Source of the DNA: Rhodococcus globerulus NBRC 14531
Lineage (GTDB): Bacteria; Actinomycetota; Actinomycetes; Mycobacteriales; Mycobacteriaceae
Direction: 5' to 3'
Assembly (NCBI RefSeq): GCF_001894805.1
Contig: NZ_BCWX01000005.1
Coordinates: 248,001-312,000, forward strand
Length of the DNA stretch: 64,000 nt
A program made the translations under genes and the position numbers. Below the pieces are notes generated by a model. It was not told where the DNA came from. It was given only the letters and a program-made list of their open reading frames with translations, and ran no database searches. Of the stretch, positions 41,763-50,754 are shown piece by piece (the stretch's first letter is position 1; every line of letters starts with the position of its first letter).

Positions 41763-43217
41763 ATGCGAAGCCCCCGCTTCGGATTGCTGGCGGCCGCAGG
41801 CGCTGTCGGACTCATGCTTGTCACGACCGGCACTTCTGCCGTTGCCGCCGCGTCACCATTCGGTTCATTCGACACCGGTTCTCTCGACACCGGTTCTCTC
41901 GGGGCCCCGGGCACACCTGCCGTCGGGGGCTTCACGTCCAAGACTCCGTATTCACCCGGCCAGGCCATTGGCGGACTCCAGGCCGTGCCCGCCGGTTTCA
42001 CGCCCGTGTACACGGAAAACGTTGCACGTCATGGTTCCCGCGCGCTCTCGAGCCTGAAGTACGACGACCTGAGCCTGCAACTCTGGGAGATCGCCGAAGC
42101 CGAGAACGCTCTGACTCCCGTCGGCAAGGAGTTCGGCCCCGTACTTCGTGAACTCATGGCGGCCAACCAGACGTTGGGCTACGGCAATCTGAGCGGCCTC
42201 GGCATTACCGAGCATCGCGAGATGGGTGCCCGTGTGACGGAACGCCTTCCGCAGCTGTTCGACGCAATTGCCAAGCAGGACGGCTCGATCACCCTGACGT
42301 CCTCGGGTGTGGACCGCGCAGTGGACAGTGCCGCCAACTTCGCCCAGGGCGTGAGCACCGCATTTCCGGCGATCGCCGGAAATATCGGAGCTGTCACCTC
42401 TGATCCTGACGTCCTCTACTTCCACGATTCCGATCTGAACGCGGACTACAAGGAATACGAGGATTCCGATCCTCGCCTCGAAGCCGTGGACGAGCAGATC
42501 GAGAACCTGCCTCGCACTCGCGACGTGTCACGTCACATGATGGAGAAGCTGTACTCGAAGAGCTTTGTGGATCGTCTTGTCGCCGGCGAGTTCTCACTCG
42601 TCGACCGGGGCAAGGGCTCGGAAGAGATCAACAACGAGGTCGATGCCGCGTACATGCTTTACAACACGTACATCATCACCCCGGGCATGTCGGAGGAAGG
42701 GGACTGGAATTTCGGTCGCTTCATCGACCAGGACGACGCTCAGTGGCTGGCGTACACCAACGACGCAGAGGACTTCTACGCCAAGGGACCGGGATTTGCC
42801 GGTGAGGACGTTACTTACCGGATGGCGACGGTGCTCCGCGACGAATTTCTGGCGGGGCTGAAAGAACATTCAGGTGCAGATTCTTTGCCCGGGGCCGACT
42901 TTCGATTTGCGCACGCCGAGACGATCATCCCCTTTGCTGCACTGCTGAAGCTGCCCGGCAGCACGGTCGCACAGCCTGAGGGCACCTTGTACACGTACGA
43001 CAACAACCCGTGGCGCGGCGAGCAGGTCAGCCCGATGGGCGCCAACATCCAGTGGGACGTCTTTGCCGGACCGGACAACGCGCAACTGGTTCGCATGCTC
43101 TACAACGAGCGTGAAACCGCGTTTGCAGCGCCGTGCACGCCGGTTGCAAGCGGAAGCTTCTTCTACACGCCGGCGGAACTCGAGCGCTGCCTGCCGGAAA
43201 TCTCCCCTATAGCTTGA
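41763..43217 (+). CDS. Secreted histidine-type phosphatase, MINPP/phytase-like
   Basis: Exported protein of 484 residues. Signal peptide (positive MRSPR start, Ala/Gly/Leu core, cleavage near SAVAAA), then a Gly/Ser/Thr segment with an SFDTGSLDTGSL duplication. Catalytic RHG motif NVARHGSR (R89-H90-G91) and a C-terminal HAE (384-386), the proton-donor form seen in multiple inositol-polyphosphate phosphatases rather than the HD of classic phytases. It would release phosphate from inositol phosphates or other phosphomonoesters outside the cell. AAAGGA precedes the start. Its last 55 bp overlap the convergent XRE gene. Confidence 0.83.
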   Translation: MRSPRFGLLAAAGAVGLMLVTTGTSAVAAASPFGSFDTGSLDTGSLGAPGTPAVGGFTSKTPYSPGQAIGGLQAVPAGFTPVYTENVARHGSRALSSLKYDDLSLQLWEIAEAENALTPVGKEFGPVLRELMAANQTLGYGNLSGLGITEHREMGARVTERLPQLFDAIAKQDGSITLTSSGVDRAVDSAANFAQGVSTAFPAIAGNIGAVTSDPDVLYFHDSDLNADYKEYEDSDPRLEAVDEQIENLPRTRDVSRHMMEKLYSKSFVDRLVAGEFSLVDRGKGSEEINNEVDAAYMLYNTYIITPGMSEEGDWNFGRFIDQDDAQWLAYTNDAEDFYAKGPGFAGEDVTYRMATVLRDEFLAGLKEHSGADSLPGADFRFAHAETIIPFAALLKLPGSTVAQPEGTLYTYDNNPWRGEQVSPMGANIQWDVFAGPDNAQLVRMLYNERETAFAAPCTPVASGSFFYTPAELERCLPEISPIA

Positions 43218-43531
43218 GGCCGGGCCCCCGGACGACGCGGACGCGCCCATGCTTGGTGCAACGCCAGCATGCGCGCTTTCTCGTCGTCTTCCATCAACAA
43301 TGCATCGCAGATACGAACCATGACCCGAGACGAAACACCCACGGACGTACCCTGTTCCAGCCTTTGATAGTGGTTGAAACTGATGTCGGCGATCTGCGCG
43401 ACCTCACGTCTGCTGAGGCCGTGCATGCGACGAGCACCCTCGCATCGAATACCGACCTTCTCGGGCGCAAGGCTATTGCGCTTCTCTACGAGCAGCCGGC
43501 TCATCAACTGACGTGCACTCGACCCGTTCAC
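43163..43531 (-). CDS. XRE-family helix-turn-helix regulator
   Basis: Protein of 122 residues with one HTH domain (about 35-95): SRREVAQIADISFNHYQRLEQG, split as the recognition helix and loop typical of the MmyB-associated XRE group, followed by a DDEKARMLALHQ helix and a short basic tail. The MmyB-type C-terminal domain is absent. GTG start at 43531 has GAAGG eight bases upstream; an ATG at 43504 is an alternative. Its 3' end overlaps the phosphatase gene in opposite orientation. Target unknown. Confidence 0.72.
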   Translation of the reverse strand: MNGSSARQLMSRLLVEKRNSLAPEKVGIRCEGARRMHGLSRREVAQIADISFNHYQRLEQGTSVGVSSRVMVRICDALLMEDDEKARMLALHQAWARPRRPGARPQAIGEISGRQRSSSAGV

Positions 43532-43551
43532 GCCGCAGCCTTCTCCCTCAC

Positions 43552-43582
43552 CTGAAATATACTTTTACCGAACATGTTTCAG
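43552..43582. promoter_or_regulatory. Inverted repeat CTGAAA-N19-TTTCAG upstream of the XRE gene
   Basis: Six-base arms at 43552-43557 and 43577-43582, with AT/AT pairs also matching inside, 20-50 bp upstream of the XRE start. Possible autoregulatory site. Confidence 0.35.
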
Positions 43583-43680
43583 AATATGGGACAGCAAGGT
43601 CGTGGCGGTATCTCCGAGATGACAGATAATCACGCGATACCGCCACTGCTGCGGCGTCAGGACACAGAGTCAGGCACAAG

Positions 43681-44139
43681 TCAGGCTATGAACCGTCCAA
43701 TTGTCGGATTGCTTTGGCAGATAGGGCTACTGCCCCAGTTGATGGAACCGAAAGCGGTCGCAACAACGTTGCCGACACCGGTATTCACAGTCGCCGACAG
43801 ATAGGGGTACGTCCCCATCAGATCGACGATTCCGGCCTTACCGGTGTCGGTGTTGACCCACGCGACCGTGACCTGCCCGGCGGCCGGTATCGGTGCTGCC
43901 GCCGGAAAGGACTCGAAGCGTATGTCACCCTTGGCAATCGGCGGATTCGCTTCAGGCCCGGACTGCCCGGTGAGACCGGTCATCGACGCCAGTGACCCCT
44001 GATTGGGACAACCGATGGTCACTGCAGCACCACCGAACGGATGGGGTGGATCCGCCGAAGCGGTGCCCACGTATGCGAGTGACGCAACGATCGGCAAACC
44101 TACGGCTGCCAGGATTCGGGCAGTACGGGAGATACTCAT
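43681..44139 (-). CDS. Small secreted protein of unknown function
   Basis: Protein of 152 residues with a clear signal peptide (SRTAR start, hydrophobic core, cleavage after TASA) and a mature part of about 123 residues rich in Gly, Pro, Ala and Thr, with two Cys (near residues 44 and 140) that could pair. The middle shows alternating hydrophobic strands (VTVAWVNTDTGKAGIVDLMG), suggesting a small beta-rich exported domain. GAGGAG just upstream supports the start at 44139. I do not recognise the family. Confidence 0.72.
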   Translation of the reverse strand: MSISRTARILAAVGLPIVASLAYVGTASADPPHPFGGAAVTIGCPNQGSLASMTGLTGQSGPEANPPIAKGDIRFESFPAAAPIPAAGQVTVAWVNTDTGKAGIVDLMGTYPYLSATVNTGVGNVVATAFGSINWGSSPICQSNPTIGRFIA

Positions 44140-44292
44140 TGAAACTCCTCGGGTCGACAACTCCCTGATCGGATACCCCTGGTACAACACCCGAAACGAC
44201 CGAACAGTGGCAATTCGACACCACTAGACAACATGCGTTGTCAGAACTACTCTCGGTGGCACAGCTCACACCGAAGCCATGGGAGTGTTCAC

Positions 44293-45189
44293 ATGAAGCG
44301 CTACGACCTTCGCGCGCGCACAGATCAGCTCGATCCCGAGACCGACTACGAAGAGATGTCTCGCATTCTTGCTGCTCAAGAGTTTCCCTGGGACATCAAC
44401 CAGGCCCTCAGTTTTGCGCTGTTCCGCACCTATGCGGTGCCGTCGATCGGCAAACTGCTCTTCTCCACGGGTGAATTCACCGACCGGGTCCAGAAACGGT
44501 ACGACGACACCAGCCTCATTCTCGACGCCGTCCTCGAACACGGCCTGGGCAGCGACCAAGGTCGATCGAGTGTTCGCCGGATGAACCAGATGCACGGCTC
44601 GTACGACATCTCCAACGACGACATGCGATACGTGTTGGCTACTTTTGTCGTCACTCCGGTGCGCTGGCTCGAATCGTACGGTTGGCGCCCGTTGACGCCC
44701 AACGAAATAGCCGGATCCACCTTCTATTACCGCGAACTCGGCCGTCACATGAACATCAAGGACATGCCAACGACCTACGACGGATTCGCGAAGCTCTTGG
44801 ACGAGTATGAGCGCGAACACTTTTCGTTCGATCCGGGTGCCAGGGCGGTTGCCGACTCCACACTGGAACTCATGTGTACGTTCCCGCCCAACAACCTAGC
44901 GCCGAAGCCCCTGATCAAGGCATTCGCCTACTCACTCATGGACGATCACCTTCTCGAGGCGTTCGGGTACAAGCGCCCACCTGCGGTGGTTCGTGCGCTC
45001 TCCAGGGGCGCACTCAAAGCACGCGGCCGCCTGCTGCGATTCTTCCCACCGCGCACCGCCCGGAAATTCGCCCGCGATCTTCCGAATATCCGCAGCTACC
45101 CAGCCGGCTACAAGGTCGACCAACTGGGAACCTTTCCCACGGGGTGCCCCGTCAAGCACGTGAAGCCGAGTGAACAAGCCCAAGCGTGA
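44293..45189 (+). CDS. Oxygenase MpaB-family (DUF2236-like) protein
   Basis: Protein of 298 residues, mostly helical, with the pattern of the MpaB/latex-clearing-protein related family: FPWDINQALSFALFRTYAVP, a DDTSLILDAVLEHG segment, and R-x-M-N-Q-M-H-G, whose His is a candidate heme ligand. Family members are heme b enzymes, some cleaving polyisoprene, many uncharacterised. The start at 44293 has GGGAG seven bases before it. Divergent from the small secreted protein. Followed by a terminator-like hairpin. Confidence 0.78.
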   Translation: MKRYDLRARTDQLDPETDYEEMSRILAAQEFPWDINQALSFALFRTYAVPSIGKLLFSTGEFTDRVQKRYDDTSLILDAVLEHGLGSDQGRSSVRRMNQMHGSYDISNDDMRYVLATFVVTPVRWLESYGWRPLTPNEIAGSTFYYRELGRHMNIKDMPTTYDGFAKLLDEYEREHFSFDPGARAVADSTLELMCTFPPNNLAPKPLIKAFAYSLMDDHLLEAFGYKRPPAVVRALSRGALKARGRLLRFFPPRTARKFARDLPNIRSYPAGYKVDQLGTFPTGCPVKHVKPSEQAQA

Positions 45190-45209
45190 CGTGGCGGTAA
45201 GACAAGAAT

Positions 45210-45249
45210 GGGGCGCTTCCTTCGGCACAGTTCGCGAAGGAAACGCCCC
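45210..45249. terminator. 15-bp hairpin (one mismatch) between convergent genes
   Basis: 45210-45224 pairs with 45235-45249 (GGGGCG and TTCCTTCG blocks) across a ten-base loop, followed by an A-rich stretch that reads as T-rich on the minus strand side. Between the MpaB-family stop (45189) and the monooxygenase stop (45258). Confidence 0.7.
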
Positions 45250-45257
45250 CGAAAAAA

Positions 45258-45554
45258 TCAGATCGCGGATTCCAGTTCGTACTTACCCAGACCGGGCGCA
45301 CCGGCAAGAAGTGGTCCCAAATCCTTGATAGCTCCCGGACCCGCGCGCCATTCGCGGTAAGCGGCATCAGCCTCGGCAGACGCCCACTTCTCGACGCACA
45401 ACCAGTGCGTTTCGTCCTCGGCATCGATCACCACGTCGACGCCTTCGCAACCCTCGAAAGCACGGGTTTCAGCCAAAACTCGCCCGAACACCTCGCGCGC
45501 GGTATCAAGGCTCTCCTTCTTCAACCGCACATCCAAAATCGCGAAAATCGTCAC
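45258..45554 (-). CDS. Antibiotic biosynthesis monooxygenase (ABM) domain protein
   Basis: Protein of 98 residues forming a single ferredoxin-like ABM domain: FAILDVRLKKES first strand, FEGCEGVDVVIDAED, and FHWLCVEKWAS-type core with conserved Trp (WLCVEKWAS). Such small dimers include cofactor-free oxygenases and heme-degrading enzymes; the Asn-Trp-Asp-type features of IsdG are not evident. GTG start with AGGAG eight bases upstream. Substrate unknown. Confidence 0.8.
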   Translation of the reverse strand: MTIFAILDVRLKKESLDTAREVFGRVLAETRAFEGCEGVDVVIDAEDETHWLCVEKWASAEADAAYREWRAGPGAIKDLGPLLAGAPGLGKYELESAI

Positions 45555-45674
45555 AGAACACTCCTAGTCGTCAACTGCAGTGAATCGAATAATTCAAGGC
45601 CACGTTATCGGAAGCACATTCCGCTGACGGTGTGATCGCGTGAAGTTGAAGGAAGCTTTTGTCGCTCTGCCGAC

Positions 45675-45680
45675 TATTCT
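45675..45680 (+). promoter_or_regulatory. -10 box TATTCT, leaderless rraA-like transcript
   Basis: TANNNT hexamer seven bases before the ATG at 45688, no ribosome-binding site. Confidence 0.5.
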
Positions 45681-45687
45681 GTCGTGC

Positions 45688-46164
45688 ATGACCGAGCCTG
45701 TAGCCACTGCTGACCTTGCCGACGAAATTGGACCAGACATCCGTAGCTGCGACACGCAGTTCACTGCGTTCGGTGGCCGTGAGGTTTTTGCCGGCCCCAT
45801 CACCACCATCAAGTGCTTCCAGGACAACCTGCTGGTGAAGCAGACCCTCAGCGAACCGGGCAACGGCGGTGTCCTCGTCGTCGACGGTGATGCGAGTATC
45901 CACACCGCACTGGTCGGCGACATCATCGCCGGCCGCGGAGTCGACAACGGCTGGGCCGGAGTGATCGTCAACGGTGCCGTCCGTGACTCCGCAATCCTGC
46001 GCACCCTCGACATCGGCGTCAAAGCGCTCGGCACCAACCCGCGCAAGAGCACACAGACCGGTTCCGGCGAGAAGAACGTGCCCGTCGAAATCGGCGGCGT
46101 CACCTTCAATCCCGGTGAGATCGTCTACAGCGACCAGGACGGGGTAGTCGTCCGCGAAAGCTAG
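45688..46164 (+). CDS. RraA-family protein (RNase E inhibitor / HMG-oxaloacetate aldolase fold)
   Basis: Protein of 158 residues, the length of RraA. Seen: the [15 protein letters not shown] opening, [20 protein letters not shown], the G-D-x20-R-D type pocket ([10 protein letters not shown] and NGAVRDSA) that in homologues binds oxo acids and metal. In E. coli the protein restrains RNase E; several homologues are class II HMG/CHA aldolases, and the pocket residues are present here, so aldolase activity is possible. Leaderless start at 45688. Confidence 0.87.
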   Translation: MTEPVATADLADEIGPDIRSCDTQFTAFGGREVFAGPITTIKCFQDNLLVKQTLSEPGNGGVLVVDGDASIHTALVGDIIAGRGVDNGWAGVIVNGAVRDSAILRTLDIGVKALGTNPRKSTQTGSGEKNVPVEIGGVTFNPGEIVYSDQDGVVVRES

Positions 46165-46179
46165 AAGTAGAGCTCGAGA

Positions 46180-46416
46180 TCAGGCGGGAGCTTCCACCTT
46201 GGCGGCCATCCCGCCGATCTCGACTACATCACCGTCGCGCAGCTGACGACCACGACGGTCCTCCACCTCACCGTTGACCGACACCATGCCGTCGGCGATG
46301 ACTTCCTTGGCTTCTGCGCCGGATTCGATGAGGTTGGCGAGCTTGAGGAACTGGCCGAGACGGATCATTTCGTCGCGGATCGGTACTGCGGGGATGTTGG
46401 CGCTCATGGCAATCAT
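46180..46416 (-). CDS. S4-domain RNA-binding protein
   Basis: Protein of 78 residues comprising one S4 domain of the YbcJ type: IRLGQFLKLANLIESGAEAK, then IADGMVSVNGEVEDRRGRQL and DGDVVEI (the three blocks of the fold). It likely binds structured RNA or ribosomes. GAGGAG lies four bases before 46416; an ATG at 46407 is an alternative. Divergent from lysX with a gap of 78 bp. Very similar small S4 proteins are widespread. Confidence 0.85.
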   Translation of the reverse strand: MIAMSANIPAVPIRDEMIRLGQFLKLANLIESGAEAKEVIADGMVSVNGEVEDRRGRQLRDGDVVEIGGMAAKVEAPA

Positions 46417-46494
46417 TCTGCTCCTCGCACAAAACCGGACACGAACGGCCACACTGAACAGTGAGACTGATCGACCGGTATGGGAGGACGCTCG

Positions 46495-49400
46495 ATGGCA
46501 CCTATCAGCGAGATAACGGATACAACCGCGGAGTTGGTTGAAACTCCGCCGGAGAATCCGCGAAAGGCACGCCGCTTCCAGTCGGGACGGCTGAGCCAGG
46601 TCCCGCATATCTCGGGCTTGATCCTCGGAGTCTTCTCCGTCCTCGTCTTCTTGTGGAGCCTGTCGCCGACGCTGCGTCATATCGTTCGGGTCCCACGCGA
46701 ATACATCGACAACTACTACTTCGACGCACCGGATACGAGCTTGTCGTGGGCGCTCGTCGTCGGTCTTCTTGCTGCCGCACTAGCCAGCCGCAAGCGCATC
46801 GCGTGGTGGCTGTTGACGGTCTACCTGTCCGTGATCGCTCTGAGCAACATCTTGTTCACGTTCACCGACAAAAATCCGAATAATGCCGTAGCTGCTGTCG
46901 TACTGCTGGTCGTCATCGGAATTCTGATCGCGGCCCGTCCCGAGTTCTACACCCGCGTACGACGCGGAGCCGGCTGGAAAGCTCTCGGCGTACTGATCGG
47001 CGGTTTGGCGATCGCCACCCTGTTGGGCTGGGGACTGGTCGAACTCTTCCCAGGCACACTTCCGGAAGATCAGCGTTTTGCGTGGGCGCTCAACCGTGTC
47101 ACCGCTGCAGCGGCGGTCGACAACGAAGTCTTCGACGGTCATCCGCATGCCTTCGTGAACACGATCCTCGGTCTCCTCGGTGCTATCGCACTCCTCGCTG
47201 CCGTCATCACGCTCTTCCGCGCCCAACGCTCCAACAACGCACTCACCGGCAACGACGAGTCGGCGATCCGCGGGCTCATCCAAGGTTTTGGCGCCGACGA
47301 TTCCCTCGCCTACTTCGCCACCCGACGCGACAAAGCCGCGATCTTCGCTCCGAGCGGCAAAGCCGCGGTCACCTATCGCGTCGAGATCGGCGTCTGCCTG
47401 GCCAGCGGCGATCCGATCGGCGACCCCGAAGCCTGGCCGCACGCCATCGAAGCGTGGCAGGACCTGGCCTCGAAGTACGGCTGGGCAACAGCCGTCATGG
47501 GTGCCAGCGAAACCGGTGCAACCGCCTACAAGCGGGCCGGACTCAACGTCCTGCAGCTCGGCGACGAGGCCATCCTGCGTACCCGCGAATTCAATCTCAA
47601 CGGACGCGACATGCGCCCCGTTCGACAGGCAGTCACTCGCGTACGACGCGGCGGCGTGACCGTCCGGATGCGACGCCACCGCGACGTGCCCCCGGTCGAC
47701 ATGTCCGCCGCCATCGTTCGCGCCGACGACTGGCGCGACACCGAAACCGAACGTGGCTTCTCCATGGCACTCGGCCGACTGGGCGATCCACTCGACGGCG
47801 ACTGCCTCCTCGTCGAAGCCGTGATGGACGAAGGTACCGACGACGAGTCCGTCGTCGGCATGCTGTCGCTCGTCCCGTGGGGGGCAAACGGAGTCTCCCT
47901 CGACCTGATGCGTCGTAAGCCGACGGCACCCAACGGTGTTGTCGAGTTGATGGTCTCCGAGCTTGCCACGCGCTCCGACGAATTCGGCATCGTTCGGGTC
48001 TCACTCAATTTTGCGGTGTTCCGCTCCGTGTTCGAGGAGGGCTCGCGCATCGGCGCCGGACCGATCCTGCGTATCTGGCGATCGGTGTTGGTCTTCTTCT
48101 CCCGTTGGTGGCAACTCGAGGCTCTGTACCGCTCCAACGTGAAGTATCAGCCGGACTGGGAACCACGCTTTTTGTGCTTCGAGGACAATCGCGAACTCCC
48201 GCGCGTCGGATTCGCGTCGGCGATCGCCGAGGGTTTTGTTGTTCTCCCCACCTTCAGTCGCAGATCGAGCAAGGCCACCAAGCACACCGGAATTCACGAA
48301 ACGCTGCCTGCTGCACTGGTCACCGCCGAAGGCATTCACGCCGACGGCAGCCTGCCGGACTCCGCACCGGCGATGGCAGCACCGGGGCCGCGGCGACCCG
48401 AGCAGGTTCGCGTGCGAATGAACAAACTGGCGACGCTCGAGGGCGAAGGCATCAGCGCATATCCCGTCGCCTACCCTCCGACTCACACGATCGCCGCGGC
48501 AGCACAGTCACCGGAAGGCACCCGCGTACGCATTGCCGGACGAATCCTGCGGGTCCGCGACTACGGCGGTGTTGCATTCGCCGACGTGCGCGACTGGTCC
48601 GGCGACATTCAGGTATTGGTGGACCAGGATCACGTCGGGCGCGAGAAGTTGACGGAGTTCGCTGCCGAATTCGATCTCGGCGACCTGATCGAGGTCAGTG
48701 GGACCATCGGTCGCAGCCGTAAGGGTGAACTGTCGCTGATCGCTCTCGAATGGCGCATGAACGGCAAGTGCCTGCATCCGTTGCCGGACAAGTGGAAGGG
48801 CCTGTCGGATCCCGAAACTCGCGTTCGTCAGCGGTACCTCGACATCGCCCTCAACCCGAAGGCCCGCGACCTACTCGAAGCCAGAAGTGCCGTCGTCAAG
48901 TCGCTGCGTGATTCACTCGGCAACCGTGGTTTCCTCGAAGTGGAGACGCCGATCCTGCAGCAGGTTCACGGCGGCGCCAACGCCGCACCGTTCCTGACGC
49001 ACATCAACGCGTACAACCTCGATCTGTACCTGCGCATCGCGCCCGAGCTGTACCTGAAGCGGTTGTGCGTCGCCGGCATGGAAAAGGTGTTCGAGATCGG
49101 TCGCGTGTTCCGCAACGAAGGTGTCGACTTCAAACACAACCCCGAATTCACGATCCTCGAGGCGTACGAAGCGCACAGCGACTACGAGGGCATGATGCGG
49201 ATGTGCCGCGAGCTCATCCAAGCTGCGGCTGTGGCGGCTTTCGGGCGCGAGATCATCATGCGGCCAGGACCCGACGGCGAACTGGTCGAGGTCGACATCT
49301 CCGGCGAGTGGCCCGTCAAGACGATGCACGGCGCCGTTGCAGAAAAACTCGGCGTCGATGTCTCTCCCGAGACAAGCCTAGAAAAGCTGCAAAAACTGTG

Positions 49401-49851
49401 CGACGACAACGAAATCCCGTATCAGTCCAACTGGGACGCGGGCGCCGTGGCACAGGAAATGTACGAGCACCTGGTCGAGGACTTCACCGAGTTCCCGACG
49501 TTCTACACCAATTTCCCCACCTCGATGTCGCCACTCACCCGTCCGCACCGCAGTATTCCCGGTGTCGCCGAGAAGTGGGACCTGGTGGCGTGGGGAGTGG
49601 AACTCGGCACGGCATACAGCGAGCTGACGGACCCCGTTGATCAGCGCAATCGCCTCACCGAGCAGTCGATGCTCGCGGCCGGCGGCGACCCGGAGGCCAT
49701 GGAGTTGGATGAGGAATTCCTCCAAGCTCTCGAGCACGCAATGCCGCCGACGGGTGGACTCGGAATGGGCGTCGACCGTGTTGTCATGCTGATCACCGGT
49801 GGCAGCATCCGCGAAACCTTGGCGTTCCCCCTCGCGAAACCACGCCAGTAA
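46495..49851 (+). CDS. lysX: Bifunctional lysyl-phosphatidylglycerol synthase / lysyl-tRNA synthetase LysX
   Basis: Fusion protein of 1118 residues. Residues about 35-245: six to seven membrane helices (MprF-like flippase part). About 255-600: DUF2156 aminoacyl-transferase domain. From about 640 a complete lysyl-tRNA synthetase: OB fold (about 675-760) and class II catalytic core with motif 2 ([11 protein letters not shown] near 865) and motif 3 (GMGVDRVVM near 1090). It charges lysine to tRNA and transfers it to phosphatidylglycerol, making the membrane more positive and more resistant to cationic peptides, as known for Mycobacterium LysX. GGGAGG before 46495 sets the start. An alpha/beta hydrolase follows 11 bp later. 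Confidence 0.93.
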   Translation: MAPISEITDTTAELVETPPENPRKARRFQSGRLSQVPHISGLILGVFSVLVFLWSLSPTLRHIVRVPREYIDNYYFDAPDTSLSWALVVGLLAAALASRKRIAWWLLTVYLSVIALSNILFTFTDKNPNNAVAAVVLLVVIGILIAARPEFYTRVRRGAGWKALGVLIGGLAIATLLGWGLVELFPGTLPEDQRFAWALNRVTAAAAVDNEVFDGHPHAFVNTILGLLGAIALLAAVITLFRAQRSNNALTGNDESAIRGLIQGFGADDSLAYFATRRDKAAIFAPSGKAAVTYRVEIGVCLASGDPIGDPEAWPHAIEAWQDLASKYGWATAVMGASETGATAYKRAGLNVLQLGDEAILRTREFNLNGRDMRPVRQAVTRVRRGGVTVRMRRHRDVPPVDMSAAIVRADDWRDTETERGFSMALGRLGDPLDGDCLLVEAVMDEGTDDESVVGMLSLVPWGANGVSLDLMRRKPTAPNGVVELMVSELATRSDEFGIVRVSLNFAVFRSVFEEGSRIGAGPILRIWRSVLVFFSRWWQLEALYRSNVKYQPDWEPRFLCFEDNRELPRVGFASAIAEGFVVLPTFSRRSSKATKHTGIHETLPAALVTAEGIHADGSLPDSAPAMAAPGPRRPEQVRVRMNKLATLEGEGISAYPVAYPPTHTIAAAAQSPEGTRVRIAGRILRVRDYGGVAFADVRDWSGDIQVLVDQDHVGREKLTEFAAEFDLGDLIEVSGTIGRSRKGELSLIALEWRMNGKCLHPLPDKWKGLSDPETRVRQRYLDIALNPKARDLLEARSAVVKSLRDSLGNRGFLEVETPILQQVHGGANAAPFLTHINAYNLDLYLRIAPELYLKRLCVAGMEKVFEIGRVFRNEGVDFKHNPEFTILEAYEAHSDYEGMMRMCRELIQAAAVAAFGREIIMRPGPDGELVEVDISGEWPVKTMHGAVAEKLGVDVSPETSLEKLQKLCDDNEIPYQSNWDAGAVAQEMYEHLVEDFTEFPTFYTNFPTSMSPLTRPHRSIPGVAEKWDLVAWGVELGTAYSELTDPVDQRNRLTEQSMLAAGGDPEAMELDEEFLQALEHAMPPTGGLGMGVDRVVMLITGGSIRETLAFPLAKPRQ

Positions 49852-49862
49852 TCGAGGCACTG

Positions 49863-50735
49863 ATGCCGGGACTGTTCCACGTGAAACCACCGGGCGAGTT
49901 GATGACGGTCGGCGGGGACAGCCTGCATGTGCTCGTAGAGGGCGACGGACCTGCCGTCGTCCTCTGCGGCGGACTGGCCGGCAACTGGTTCGACTGGGAC
50001 GACTGCGCGCGCAACCTCAGTCTCGACCGCACCGTAGTCCGGTTCGATCGGCCCGGCTTCGGACTCAGCGAGCCTTCGGCCCAAATCCCAAGCGTTCGCG
50101 GCGAAGCGCAGCGTATCGCCGACGTTCTCGATGCCGTGGGAATCACTGAACCAGCTGTGGCAGTAGGTCATTCGATAGCCGGTTTCTATGCCGAGGGTTT
50201 TGCGAGGCTGTTTCCCGAGCGAGCAGCGGGCATCCTGCTCCTCGATTCGAGCGCCGAGAAAAACCCGAAGCGGCTCGTCCCGCGCAACCTCCTGCTCACG
50301 GCCTCACACCTGGTCGCTGCAACCGCCAGTACCGCTGGGCTGCAACGACTTCTAGGCACCACCACCCGAAAGATTCTCAACCAATCCGTGCCCCCGACAG
50401 GCCCCTCCCACACAATGGCCGAATGGGTTGAGCACATCTACCGCGAACCGCACTACCTCGAAGCCGCCATGATCGAATACGTCGCCTACACCGATATGGC
50501 GATGGAGCTCAACAAGTTACGCGAGTCCGAGGACCACCGACTGCCGGACATCGGTATCAGCGTCGTAGCTGCTCACACCGGCCACTCGACCCCGTGGTCG
50601 GTGTCCTGGATGGCCAAACAACAGCGGCTCGCAACATACCTGGGCGGGCGCTTCCACGTCCTGCGTCCCGCCCACCATCACGCGATGATCGATCAGCCCG
50701 AAAAACTGGCGGAGCTGATCCGATCCGTCACATGA
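49863..50735 (+). CDS. Alpha/beta hydrolase downstream of lysX
   Basis: Protein of 290 residues. The fold is clear: LCGGLAGNWFDW oxyanion region, nucleophile elbow GHSIAG (S104), LLLDSSA strand after it and a C-terminal catalytic His in the HHHAM region. Starts 11 bp after lysX with no promoter visible, so it is probably co-transcribed and may act on lipids or aminoacyl lipids; that is inference. ATG at 49863 is used; a second ATG at 49902 also fits. The first codons contain a parS-like sequence. Confidence 0.83.
   Translation: MPGLFHVKPPGELMTVGGDSLHVLVEGDGPAVVLCGGLAGNWFDWDDCARNLSLDRTVVRFDRPGFGLSEPSAQIPSVRGEAQRIADVLDAVGITEPAVAVGHSIAGFYAEGFARLFPERAAGILLLDSSAEKNPKRLVPRNLLLTASHLVAATASTAGLQRLLGTTTRKILNQSVPPTGPSHTMAEWVEHIYREPHYLEAAMIEYVAYTDMAMELNKLRESEDHRLPDIGISVVAAHTGHSTPWSVSWMAKQQRLATYLGGRFHVLRPAHHHAMIDQPEKLAELIRSVT
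49873..49888. other. parS-like ParB-binding sequence
   Basis: TGTTCCACGTGAAACC matches the ParB target TGTTNCACGTGAAACA at every position but the last, including the perfect CACGTG core and GTTNCACGTGAAAC. It lies within the 5' end of the hydrolase gene. A 14-base match to a specified motif is not expected by chance in a window this size. Confidence 0.65.
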
Positions 50736-50749
50736 GAATGATATTCTCA
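50733..50749. promoter_or_regulatory. Operator candidate TGAGAAT-GAT-ATTCTCA
   Basis: Perfect seven-base arms with a three-base spacer. The left arm contains the stop codon of the hydrolase gene, and the right arm overlaps the -10 box TATTCT of the thioesterase gene. Pattern is vaguely Fur-family-like (AATGATATT). Confidence 0.5.
50742..50747 (+). promoter_or_regulatory. -10 box TATTCT, leaderless thioesterase transcript
   Basis: TANNNT hexamer seven bases before the ATG at 50755; lies in the palindrome at 50733-50749. Confidence 0.5.
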
Positions 50750-50754
50750 TTTTC

